Positions 22,030 through 31,690 of a stretch of DNA of 64,000 bases are shown here, piece after piece. The stretch is from contig JAVRFU010003718.1 in NCBI GenBank assembly GCA_032717465.1, positions 1,495,791-1,559,790 on the forward strand, given 5' to 3'. Position numbers and translations under genes: made by a program. Below the pieces are notes generated by a model. It saw only the letters and a list, made by a program, of their open reading frames with translations. It did no database searches and was not told the origin of the DNA. This DNA is from Coenobita brevimanus (Eukaryota; Arthropoda; Malacostraca; Decapoda; Coenobitidae). Positions within the stretch are counted from its first letter, which is position 1; each line of letters opens with the position of its first letter.

Positions 22030-22149
22030 CCTTCAGATGACCCCAGTGACCTGGATGATGCTGAAGATGGTTTGGTTGATGACCAGGATGACGTATTGGT
22101 TGATGCTGCCCACGATGAGGGTGATGTTACACCAACATGCACCAGCTGA
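22030..22149 (+). CDS. Candidate terminal exon with acidic C-terminus
   Basis: A long pyrimidine tract ending CATTGCTGCAG precedes position 22030. The open frame reads PSDDPSDLDDAEDGLVDDQD and ends DEGDVTPTCTS at TGA 22147-22149. AATAAATAAATAA at about 22217 could serve as a poly(A) signal. The residue bias is strongly acidic. I do not recognise the protein. The opposite strand is also open (Ser-rich) but lacks good splice signals. Confidence 0.35.
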   Translation, partial: PSDDPSDLDDAEDGLVDDQDDVLVDAAHDEGDVTPTCTS

Positions 22150-22529
22150 GCAGTGCAGCCACTGCCCTCACTAAGTACACAGCTCTGGAAGTGTTGGGAA
22201 AGATATAGTGTATGACAAATAAATAAATAACTACATCAATTCATCCCAACTGTTTTTCACCCATCAAGTTAAATAAGTAAACTGAAGTGCCAAAGAAAAG
22301 GTTAAGTGATGCATCATCATCATCCAGACCTCCATTCCCACACCCTAAGGCAGGGTGAGGAGTAGCAGTGTCTTGACAGCCCAAGTTTGCCCACTCCAAT
22401 AGGCCACATTTCCATTCACTCATCATTCAAGCCCCTGGAATCCTGGCTCTCTGATATGCCAAACACTTTCACCACATTCTGTAGTGATGCATACAAGTAG
22501 ATAAAGGAATTTCATAGGAAAAAAAAATG
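22150..22529. other. No recognised gene
   Basis: Possible 3' UTR of the candidate exon upstream, then unannotated sequence with a short (ATC)n near 22310. Confidence 0.45.
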
Positions 22530-22676
22530 AACACCAAGATTATTAAAATTAATTAATGCCAAAATTAAAAATAATGAATGAACACCAAGATATTATAATT
22601 AATGAATGCCAAATGTACTAAAATGAATGAACACCAAGATTGCTAAAATGAATGAACACCAAGATTATTAATACAG
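22530..22676. repeat. Short AT-rich tandem repeat, about 25-40 bp unit
   Basis: AATGAATGAACACCAAGAT recurs at about 22574, 22622 and 22649 with variable ATTAAAATTAATGCC spacers. Confidence 0.75.
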
Positions 22677-22691
22677 TTTGTAGACAAGTAA

Positions 22692-24086
22692 TTGGCCTGG
22701 GAGGAAGGTAGAGTCCCGGAGGACTGGAAGTCAGGTATAATTATTCCCTTGTACAAAGGAAAAGGGGAAAAAGAAGTGTGTGGTAATCATAGGGGCATTT
22801 GTCTTCTTAGTATAATAGGAAAAGTGTATGGTAGGATACTTATAGACAGAGTTAGAGAAAGAACAGAGGAATTAGTTGGAGAAGAACAGGGAGGCTTTAG
22901 GAAGGGAAGAGGTTGTGTAGATCAGATATTCATTCTTAGATCTTTAGTGGAAAAGTTTCTAGAGAAGGGAAAGAAGTTGTATACGGCTTTCATGGATTTG
23001 GGGAAAGCATATGACAGGGTGGATAGACAAGGCTTGTGGAAAGTGTTAAGAATATATGGAGTAGATGGGAAGTTGTTGAATGCTGTGAAGAGTATGTACG
23101 ATGGTGCGAAGGCTGCAGTGCGTGTGGATGGTGAACTAAGTGAATTTTTCAATTTGAAGGTTGGGTTGAAACAGCGATGTGTCATGTCTCCATGGTTGTT
23201 CAATCTGTACATGGATGGGGTAATAAAAGAGGTACAAGGTAGGGTAGTGGATGTTGGAGTGGCCCTGGTGAGAGAGGGTAGTGTTTGGAAACTCCCTGTA
23301 CTGTTGTTTGCAGATGATACTGTGTTGTTGAGTGAAGACGAAGGGGAGCTGCAAGGCTTGGTGGATGAGTTTGGGAGAGTGTGTAAGAAACGGAATTTAA
23401 AGGTAAATGTAGGGAAGAGTAAAGTGATGGTCTTTGAGAGAGGTGAAGTTAGTGAATGTACAGCGAGGTTGGATGGTAAGGAATTGGAAAATGTGAGTAC
23501 GTTTAAGTACTTGGGTAGTGTGATGAGTAAGGATGGAGGTTTGGAGGGTGAAGTGCTTGAAAGGGTACAGCAGGGAAGAAAGGTTGCTGGTTCCTTGAAA
23601 GCAGTGATAAGAAACAGGGAAGTGAGTATGGAAGTGAAAAAGTTACTACATGACAGTATTGTGATACCAACTCTAACGTATGGAAGTGAGGCTTGGACGT
23701 TGTTGGAAGGACACGAGTCAAGAGTGAGAGCAGTGGAAATGAGTTATTTAAGAGGAGCCTGTGGAGTCACATGGAGAGACAGGCTGACAAATGAGGATAT
23801 AAAGGAGCATTGTGGTGTGGATGTGGATGTGATAGGAAGCGTTATGAGGAACACACTGAGGTGGTTTGGCCATGTGGAGAGGATGGAGGGTGAAAGACTG
23901 ACGAAGAGAGTGTATGTGAGTGAGGTGGAGGGGGGAAGAGGGAGGGGAAGGCCGAGGATGAGATGGAGGGATGAGGTGAAGAGGTATATGAGAGAGGGGG
24001 GTGCGAGTTGGGAGCAGGGCAGTGAAATGGCGGGGGACAGGGTGACGTGGAGGCGATTTGTTTGTGGCCACCCCGAATGGGATTGA
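22692..24086 (+). CDS. LINE family A reverse transcriptase (5'-truncated ORF2)
   Basis: The open frame of 464 residues encodes the RT and C-terminal tail of a non-LTR retrotransposon, which copies its RNA at the nicked target. Visible in order: NHRGICLLS near residue 37, the catalytic FMDLGKAYDRV near 100, LKQRCVMSPWLFNLYMDGV near 159, the catalytic FADDTVLLS near 206, FKYLGSVMSKDGG near 270, and RWFGHVERMEGER near 390 followed by a basic GRGRGRPRMRW. The endonuclease is absent; the initial ATG is incidental and the copy is truncated around 22690. In the third motif the usual QGC reads QRC, which may impair activity. The 3' end is TCTGGCAATAGATAGATAG at about 24095-24112. Clade not resolved. 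Confidence 0.9.
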   Translation: MAWEEGRVPEDWKSGIIIPLYKGKGEKEVCGNHRGICLLSIIGKVYGRILIDRVRERTEELVGEEQGGFRKGRGCVDQIFILRSLVEKFLEKGKKLYTAFMDLGKAYDRVDRQGLWKVLRIYGVDGKLLNAVKSMYDGAKAAVRVDGELSEFFNLKVGLKQRCVMSPWLFNLYMDGVIKEVQGRVVDVGVALVREGSVWKLPVLLFADDTVLLSEDEGELQGLVDEFGRVCKKRNLKVNVGKSKVMVFERGEVSECTARLDGKELENVSTFKYLGSVMSKDGGLEGEVLERVQQGRKVAGSLKAVIRNREVSMEVKKLLHDSIVIPTLTYGSEAWTLLEGHESRVRAVEMSYLRGACGVTWRDRLTNEDIKEHCGVDVDVIGSVMRNTLRWFGHVERMEGERLTKRVYVSEVEGGRGRGRPRMRWRDEVKRYMREGGASWEQGSEMAGDRVTWRRFVCGHPEWD

Positions 24087-24112
24087 GGCCTCTGGCAATA
24101 GATAGATAGACA
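24087..24112 (+). mobile_element. LINE family A 3' terminus with (TAGA)n tail
   Basis: Very short 3' UTR: the ORF stop is followed almost at once by GGCCTCTGGCAATAGATAG. The same end occurs on the other copies and on the 5S-derived SINE. Confidence 0.85.
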
Positions 24113-24250
24113 GTTGCAGAATAAGACAATGCTATGGCTCTACGTCTTTTCCATGCCAATTTTTCAATATCAGCACCAAACAGTATTTTAGTGATTATTT
24201 CTTGTCACAGCACAGCATTCAAAATAGTGTGATGGCAATTTCACACCTAG

Positions 24251-24340
24251 TCTCATCTTAAATGTCAGGACCAACTTGCCTAGCCCTGGGCTCCTACGCT
24301 CCTCATGGGGAACGTAGGATTGTATGATGGATGGATGGAT
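24251..24340 (+). mobile_element. Family F SINE, 5'-truncated
   Basis: TCTCATCTTAAATGTCAGGA, CCAACTTGCCTAGCCC and the (GATG)n tail match the minus-strand copy at 16085-16200. Confidence 0.7.
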
Positions 24341-25791
24341 AGTAGGTCTGGTTAACATGCGCTCAACCAATCCACGTACAGTATATGGAAACCATAAAAA
24401 TAATAATAAAACGAAACATTGGTTACTTCTAAAAATTTACCAAAATTAGCACAGCTAGGATTTCACTCAGTGTGGAGGGGGCAAAAATTTATGATCATTC
24501 TTGCACATATCTAGAACTATATCCTTCTTGCTTTACTGAAATATGCCAACAGCATTGCAGGGACTGATGTCTTGTGGTGAAATAGAGAAATATTATATTC
24601 ATCTTCATAATCCACTGCAAATACTGTATCATTGTTTGTTAACTGCAGACATGCACTGTAGCTTTTTTGTGGAATGTGCACCATGTAATGTATCAGTGAC
24701 AGTTACTAATTTCATAACTGATTATAGCAGGGGACGCTTGTTCCACCCTAGCCAGGTCCCTCCCCATTTTCTAGTTATGGTATATTCCCTGCTCTAACAG
24801 GGATGTTGGGGTTGGGGAGACCTACTGTAAATTATTTCACTTGTAACAAAAGTGTTGTGGGAGAAAAGTGTTTGGAAATGTTGCAGTATAATGAATTCCA
24901 GTTGTGGCATGTGCTAAATATTATGAAAATGTATTGGGAGCCCAGCTTATGGTGGCATTCCAAATTGCAGAATGCAATGTAACTTAGTTGTTTTATGTTC
25001 ATTATTATATTAGGCAGGATTGTCATGACACTCTCAATCCTTTGAAAAAAAACATTAATTGGCTAATATGAATAAAAGCTCCCCTGCATGTACAGTATAT
25101 TTCACTGGTCCATTTTTCTTGGTACACTTCAGCCTTGGTATCATTATCATAGCATTTTAATTTTGGCACAGTTCTGAAGCTGTTAATTATACTGCATATC
25201 GTTATCAATTTTACACATAGACTGAGGCAAACTGGCACCAATGATGATGAACCTTAAGATTAATTAGAGGCCAAGGTTAATCTGTTACCATTTTTTTCCC
25301 ATACTGACTTAACCTCACCAGGACTTGTATTTGATCCTAAAAAGTTAATTATATCAATATGATAATTTAATTTTTATATGATATGATTATCATTTACCAA
25401 ATCCGTGCAAATTTTATTAGTCTTTATAGTCGTACACTTTGCCGTATTGTGAGCTATCCTACATTTTGTTGCCGATTTTACACCTTTATTACATTAATTT
25501 GGGTCATATATGAGTTATAATTTGGTAACTTACTCTCAATTGTATTGCATGAACCTCATTGAAGACCATTTTGCCACATATTGATCCAAACTAGCTTAGG
25601 TGTTCATTCATTCCCACCAATAACAGTATGTTATACATGTTATTGAGTGGGATCCAATAACATTAAATCTTGGATATAATTTGTGATTTTTTTGGATATA
25701 CCGTAGGCTACTGTTTAAGTTGTGTCAGCTACAAAGAATACTTCTGAGTATTTATATCTGTTGTACCATCAAATGAATGGGATATTTACAG
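24341..25791. other. No recognised gene upstream of the Harbinger partner exon
   Basis: AT-rich. I looked for an upstream exon coding for a Myb/SANT-like domain in all frames and saw none. Part of this may be intron or element end. Confidence 0.5.
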
Positions 25792-26864
25792 GTGGAGGTC
25801 CGGCCACAGAGGAGTTAGATGTGATAACCCAAGCAGTGTGGGACATTTTGGGTGAAGGCACCAAGTCTGTGGGAGGACATGAACAGGGTTCAGATACAAC
25901 CTATGAGTTGGTGCAGACTATCGTAATAGACAGGTAAATACCAACTGCCCAGTCATACAGTGTATCTTATAACAATGATTGTTTTAATATCAGACGACAG
26001 TATTCTAAGAAACGTCAGATGCCAAGTCTCATTTGCTTTAATATTAGATGAAAATAAATGAGATACTTTCCAACTTTAAGCTGTATGAATCATGGTTTTG
26101 TTATATAAAATAATCATACTGTTCTTTCTGAAAAGGATGGCTTCTTGATGTGACATCCTTGGAGCAATAGAGAACACTGTTTCAGTGAATCCACTATAGG
26201 TGTTTTAAATTGAAGTTCATATTTTTCAGTAATGGGCAGCAACTGGAAACAATATATTTATTGTAATATACTGTGAAATTATTGTACATTGTTTCTGGAA
26301 GGAACTTCTATGAAATGACCTTACACTTATTTTACATAACTTTATCTATCATGTGCAATTCATTGCATAGGTATGGTGTGCACAACAGTTAGGATACATT
26401 CCTGTTTACATCAGCGCAAAAATTATTTTGTTTTTCATTTGCAAAATATACACTGTAGTATATAATTTACTGAACAGATGATATTTAATACTAATGGCAC
26501 TTTCCTTGGTTACAGAGAAAACTCAGTATTGGATGGCACTCTCTTGGCTCCATTACCAGCAGCACCACAGTCACCCATGTCTCGACCACCACCAGCAGAG
26601 GCAGCACTCCTACCACCATCACAACCAGCAGAGGTGGCACGTGTCTCTGCAGCACCACCACCACAACAGTCACCCATGCCTCCAGCAACACCAGTGCAGC
26701 ATCAACATCCTCTTGATGATGTTGAGGCTCTAACAAAGAAGAAACTAAAATTAGAAATTGAATTACTTGAACTTCATAAAAAAAATGAACTTGAAAAACA
26801 TAAGGCAGAAATTGAATTACTCGAACTCCATAAAAAACGGTTGGAAAACCAATTTCCTAATTAA
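25792..26864 (+). CDS. Harbinger-type Myb-partner-like protein, C-terminal two exons
   Basis: Two exons with good signals: 25792-25933 (acceptor ATTTACAG, donor AG|GTAAAT) and 26516-26864 (acceptor GGTTACAG, stop TAA). The joint is in phase and gives VIDRENSVLDG across the junction. The protein opens GGGPATEELDVITQAVWDIL, a TGGGP-type linker that in Harbinger Myb-like/NAIF1-type proteins follows the Myb/SANT DNA-binding domain. A Pro/Gln/Ala-rich middle follows, then a Lys/Glu/Leu coiled coil (KKLKLEIELLELHKKNELEK, with a second ELLELHKKRLENQF). In the family this partner binds transposon ends and brings in the transposase. The exon for the DNA-binding domain is not visible here, so the gene is incomplete, or that exon lies further upstream. 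Confidence 0.65.
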
Positions 26865-27260
26865 TAACTGTAAGTTGTAAGTTTGAAAATGTGCAATGCC
26901 CACATAGTTAAGTAAATAATGGATAATTTATTCTAGAAACAATAGTGCAATAATGCTCAGACCAGAAATACTATGTTATATTTTTTGGAAAAATATATTT
27001 GTTTTGTATAAGTAGCATGTTTCATTTATAAGCCTTCTAATAACATGACAGTGGGGATATATAAGAACAGCCATGATGATGATGAAGATGCATTGGGTGG
27101 ACATCAGTGGGGCATTGTTGAACATCAAGATCACTCAGCATTTCTGCAAAACAGGAAATAGAATACATTTTGTAAGTTGAACAACTCAGATCATGGTTAA
27201 GTTCATCATGTCATTACAGTACTTTATTATAATCAAATATTGATGTTATATTTACACAAC
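26865..27260. other. Intergenic stretch between convergent Harbinger genes
   Basis: AT-rich, no gene. Poly(A)-signal-like words (AATAAT, AAATATA) are present but none is decisive. Confidence 0.5.
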
Positions 27261-28535
27261 TCACCCAAAGTGCAGATTACAAAAAAAATCTCTGTAGTGG
27301 AGGCCATCTGGTGCATGTCCTACTGCAGCTGCCTCTGGACGCGACAAAGGGTTGCCACCGACTCCATCTTCAGGCTCGTGGTGCTCGTCTGGTAGGTTTA
27401 TATTTCGCTGTTTGCAGATGTTGTACAGGACGCCACAGGCAGCAATGACCTCACAGGTTTTCCCAAGACAAAGCCTGATTTCTCCATGGAGAACATGAAA
27501 TTGACGTTTCAGATGCCCTATACCTCTCTCAACAACCGACCGTGTCTGCTTGTGAGCTCTGAAATATACAGTACAGTATTTACCCTTAACATTTTTGCTG
27601 TTCATATGCACATTGCCAGGCTTAAGCTTTAAGGAAGTGGTTGCAATGACACAAAATTATGAAATCACTGTCACATAAACTGGTGCTACAGTAGTCAGCC
27701 ACCTCATTCTATCCTAATGTGACCTGACTTTACCTGAATGAAATACTACAGTGACAAGAGAATAAGCTTCCTCAATGTTGATATTATCAGATCTCTCCAT
27801 CAAATCATGACTGAATTGCTAAACTCAGTACAGGCAACACGATGTGGAACAAAAAATAGAATGCCAAGGCAATTTGCTTTGGCCTTTTTATTTTCCCCTC
27901 ACTCATCGTTCATCGTTCATTTTTGAAGGCACCTCTCCATGGCTCAAGCAAAAGCCTCCAGATAAATAAAAGATACGGTTCCCTTTTCTTCCTTATACCC
28001 TATTTCTCCTCTATAATTTACTTTTTTCGGCATTATGAACTGTAGTTGAAAACCTAATCTGACAGCAATAGGGAAAATATCACTTAGCAGTTATGACTAA
28101 TTATGTGAAGAAGCAAACCTTCTTTGATGAAATTACCAGGAAGTTTTGCAAGATACAACTGCCAAATATACTGACATAAATAATGCATATGCAATACAGG
28201 AATGGTATTAGTGCACAAGTTACTAATATGAATTATGAGGTAAGTTTGCTTTGGTAAATTTGGTTTTCTTGTTTTGCTCAGTTTGGTTAGGTCAATTAGG
28301 ATGTTAGGTTAGGTTTTGATAGGTCTGTGGTTTGGTTGGCACCTTCTGAAACTTTACCTATTTAGATACTTTGTTTCTTTTCTGACCTGACATTATTACT
28401 GTAATGATTGTGGAGCATTAACTTGAAACAAAGCTAAACATTTTTGTACATTTTCATGGTTTTTACGTGGATGGAATTTGGTTTGGAACTAAATGTACTT
28501 GAAACAGCTTTACTTAGTGCTGAGTTTGCATAGTA

Positions 28536-28583
<48 letters not shown>

Positions 28584-28595
28584 TGTATATATATA

Positions 28596-28652
<57 letters not shown>

Positions 28653-29471
28653 CACAGTAAAAAAAAATTGATAAGCCTAACCTAGCAACTTAACCAAACA
28701 CCCTAAGCAAACCAATAAATAATAAGGAAGTTACCTGTTGTATCTCTCCTGAGCATTGGTTTGAGGCCGCAGATATGGAGTCAGAAGCCATCGCTTGGAT
28801 GGATAGGCAGAGTCTCCCAGTAGATGGCATCTGACAGGTACTAAATTTCTTTCCATGAGCATGTGCAGACCACTCTCACGTAATATCCGGGCATCATGGG
28901 TAGCTCCAGGCCATTTTGCCACAAGATCAATGATATTGTACTGTGCATCAAATGCTATTTGTATATTCATGCTGTGAAAAATTTTCCTGTTTACATACTC
29001 ATGCTCATAGTCTTTAGGAGAAATTATTCTGATGTGGGTCCCATCAATGACTCCAACCACACCAGGAAAACCTGCAATAGCCATAAACTCTGCCTGATTC
29101 CTTTGAATATCTCTTGGATGTATAGGGAAGCGGATAAACTGTCTCACAATATTTGGTCTTGATAATGCATGTACTGTTTGTGTTATGGCTCTGCTGATAG
29201 TTGGCTGAGTTGGCCCAAAATCATCACTACTACAAAGTTGCATTTTTCCTGTTGCTAGGTATCTTAATGTCAACATCACTTTCAACTCAGCAGAGAGTGC
29301 TTTGTTTCTGGATGTAGGGCTGGTTATGGCATCTCCGATCAAGTCAGTCACAAACAGAATTCCAGCATGATCCAGCCTATATCTTCTTATAAGTTCATGG
29401 TCGTCAAATAATTCAAGTGGGTTTTTTCTTTCCTTGAAAGTGTGCTGGAGCCTTTGTTGTTGTTCCACCAT
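27261..29471 (-). CDS. PIF/Harbinger DDE transposase, two exons
   Basis: Exon 1 is 29471-28735 and exon 2 is 27558-27261. The donor is AACAG|GTAACT and the acceptor ATTTCAG|AG. Splicing joins ERYN-R-AHKQTRSVVERGIGH, a family-conserved segment, and gives 344 residues, close to the HARBI1 length of about 349. Catalytic candidates are D143 (GVIDGTH), D193 (GATHDARI) and E256 (SVVERGIGHLK), with LLGDSAYP at 218-224. An N-terminal helix-turn-helix-like part (DDFGPTQPTISRAI) precedes them. I chose the ATG at 29471; the frame also extends two codons upstream from a GTG. No stop or frameshift is seen, so the gene may be functional. The family cuts and pastes DNA with a Myb-like partner, whose candidate is convergent at 25792-26864. 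Confidence 0.9.
28540..28652. repeat. (TA)n-(GT)n-(TA)n microsatellite in the transposase intron
   Basis: Two (TA)n tracts flank a short (GT)n tract. The whole lies in the 1176-bp intron 27559-28734. Confidence 0.95.
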
Positions 29472-29546
29472 GATCACTAGGAGTAGATCGTAAACAAGTT
29501 AGGAGTGGGTAGGTTGTACTCCTACTGTTCTGCAGATTTATGAGTA

Positions 29547-29632
29547 CTCTTAACTCGGTAGGACATTTTATGATAAGCTCTTACGACTTGGAACCTTCTC
29601 TTAGCGAAGTTAGGGCCTGTTTCCAGCTCTTA
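29547..29632 (+). promoter_or_regulatory. Cluster of four CTCTTA hexamers upstream of the transposase
   Basis: CTCTTA occurs at 29547, 29578, 29598 and 29627. Clustered short motifs near an end of Harbinger elements are known to be bound by the Myb-like partner. Whether these four serve that role is inferred from position. Confidence 0.3.
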
Positions 29633-29734
29633 GGAGGTTTAGAAGGTTTTATGCATACCGCCCCAACTGCAGTCCATTATCCTCCTCTTGTGGATAAGGA
29701 GGGAACTGGGGGACATTTATAGACTTGGGCAGTG

Positions 29735-29965
29735 CACCTGCCTGGCTATATCAGTGCCACTACATGAAGGCAGCCTACTCCAGCACCAAATTAAACTACA
29801 GTAATCTTGTAACCACTACATGAAGGCAGCCTACACCAGCACCAACTTAAACTACAGTAACCTTGTTTCCTTCCATTTTCTTCTGTCTTTCTTTCCTTCA
29901 TTCTTTCCTCTTCCTTCTGCCTGTGGGTGACTTTACACTCCCTCTTCTGTCTTTCTTTCCTTCAT
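29735..29965. repeat. Family D scrap, 63-bp duplication and family C-type pyrimidine block
   Basis: TATATCAGTGCCACTACATG is the family D head. A block containing CACTACATGAAGGCAGCCTA and CCAGCACCAA is duplicated. TTCTTTCCTTCATTCTTTCC and CTGTGGGTGACTTTACACTC match family C, and the block is cut by the assembly gap. Confidence 0.6.
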
Positions 29966-30065
29966 NNNNNNNNNNNNNNNNNNNNNNNNNNNNNNNNNNN
30001 NNNNNNNNNNNNNNNNNNNNNNNNNNNNNNNNNNNNNNNNNNNNNNNNNNNNNNNNNNNNNNNNN
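29966..30065. other. Assembly gap (100 N)
   Basis: Exactly 100 N, the usual placeholder for a scaffold join of unknown size. Repeats lie on both sides. Confidence 1.
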
Positions 30066-30079
30066 AATTGGGGTGTTAC

Positions 30080-30260
30080 TAAAGACAGACTAAGAGGGTG
30101 TATGTAGGTGGAGGGAGTGGGGAGACCTGAGGATGAGGTGGAGGGAGGGAGTTGAGAGGTATGTGAGGGTGTGGTGTCAAATGGTGGGTGACAGCGACTT
30201 GGAGGCGTTTTGTCTGTGGGCCACCCTTTGCAGGATTAGGGCGTCGACCGGCAGATACGG
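30080..30260 (+). mobile_element. LINE family A, diverged copy
   Basis: GACTAAGAGGGTGTATGTAG, GACTTGGAGGCGTTTTGTC and GCAGGATTAGGGCGTC follow the LINE A 3' end order. The tail has decayed to GGCAGATACGG. Confidence 0.7.
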
Positions 30261-30364
30261 TATAGCGTTAATGGAGGACTGGATGGATAGTGGATACTCT
30301 TTATAAAAAAAAAAAAACTATTGGTGACACTTGGCATAGCAGAGTATATAACATGAGGCAAAAT

Positions 30365-30440
30365 AGCGACTTGGTGGCGTTTTGTCTGTGGCCACCCTTT
30401 GCGGGATTAAGGTGTAGGGCTATAGATACGGTATAAAAAA
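30365..30440 (+). mobile_element. LINE family A 3'-end scrap
   Basis: AGCGACTTGGTGGCGTTTTG and TTTGCGGGATTAAGG, then CTATAGATACGG, match the copy just upstream. Confidence 0.65.
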
Positions 30441-30451
30441 CTATGCAGTAG

Positions 30452-31082
30452 GGTTGCTTGACACAAAGCTGGCTGGCAGCAGTAATTTAGGTGCAGTTGT
30501 GGCCATTGTTGTATCGGTGTCTGGTGTAGTGGATGATCGTTTAGCTTTATTTTATTAAAGCTGGCTGGCAGCAGTAATTTAGGTGCAGTTGTGGCCATTG
30601 TTGTATCGGTGTCTGGTGTAGTGGATTTATCGTTTAGCTTGACACACGTGGTTGGCAGCAGTAATTTAGGTGCAGTTCTGGCCATTGTTGTATCGGTGTC
30701 TGGTGTAGTGGATGGTCGTTTAGCTTGACACAGCTGGCTGGCAGCAGTAATTTAGGTGCAGCTGTGGCCATTGTTGTATCGGTGTCTGGTGTAGTGGATG
30801 GTCGTTTAGTTTTTGACACAGCTGGTTGGCAGCAGTGGTACTTATGTGCAGTTGTGGCCATTGTTGTATCGGTGTCTGGTGTAGTGGATGGTCGTTTAGC
30901 TTGACACATTTCGGCTGGTGGCAGCAGTAATTTAGGTAAAGTTGAAGCCATTGTTGTATCGGTAGTGTCTGGCGTAGCGGATGGTCGTTTAGCTTGACAC
31001 ACGTGGCTGGCAGCAGCAACTTAGGTGCAGTTCTGGCCATTGTTGTATCGGTGTCTGGTGTAGTGGATGGTCGTTTAGCTCT
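30452..31082. repeat. Tandem repeat of about 86-90 bp, seven copies
   Basis: Units contain CTGGCTGGCAGCAGTAATTT, GGCCATTGTTGTATCGGTGT and GTGGATGGTCGTTTAGCTT. Small indels distinguish the copies. Frames across it are periodic artefacts. Confidence 0.92.
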
Positions 31083-31254
31083 GCCTGGCTGTATAGTGTT
31101 GGCACGTGCCTTATCTCCTGTCCATGGAATGTTCTGTCCTATTTGTCAGGTTAGGTAATGCATAATAGCAAACACAGCATCGCTTATATATGCTTTTATC
31201 CATCAAAGCACTTACCTATGTGAGAGTAAGGGAGTAAGGTTTCCCCCACTACAG

Positions 31255-31335
31255 AGCAGGTGCCTCAGTGGCAGTGTTTGATTACAGACTCTGCCAGGTT
31301 GAGAGTTCATGCCCTGCCTGGGCAGTTGCCTTACT
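31255..31335 (+). repeat. Weak tRNA-like segment
   Basis: GGTGCCTCAGTGGCAGTGTT resembles an A-box region and GAGTTCATGCCC a degenerate B-box at tRNA-like spacing. No full cloverleaf is evident. It may be another SINE head. Confidence 0.25.
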
Positions 31336-31479
31336 GGGAGGGGGTAACACTCTCCTGTCACCCAGCAGTGGCTATGATCTATCTAGGTCCAGCTTGGGGT
31401 AATAATCCATTTCCCCCACAACAACTCCTAGACCAACTCCAGACTGGTGTATCGTTGGTAATGTTTATAAAGGCTCCAA

Positions 31480-31690
31480 CATTCTGGCATTCATTGGCTT
31501 TGGTCACCTAATGCAGGTTGTCCATGCTGCCCTGTCTGGCAGCCTCCTTATTCAGTCTTATCCCTGAGGTTACACTGACTTCAGTTCCAGGTTTCCTTAG
31601 GTCTGCCTCACAACAACCCTCCCCCTGATGTTCACACCTCCCCATTTTGTGCAGCCAGTTGTCATCCCCCATCCTCTTAACATGCCCACA
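31480..31690 (-). mobile_element. LINE family B 3'-end fragment
   Basis: TATAAAGGCTCCAACATTCT, GTCACCTAATGC, TCCCTGAGGTTACACTGACT and TCATCCCCCATCCTCTTAAC match the minus-strand LINE B copy at 59790-60020. It breaks off at the CCATCCTCT..CATGCCC position and passes into the 67-bp array. Confidence 0.75.

Noticed and set aside
25023..25241. 72-residue minus-strand frame near the Harbinger partner
   Set aside because: No domain, no splice support, AT-rich composition.
31255..31335. Functional tRNA gene
   Set aside because: A- and B-box-like words only; no full cloverleaf pairing seen, so kept only as a weak SINE-head candidate.
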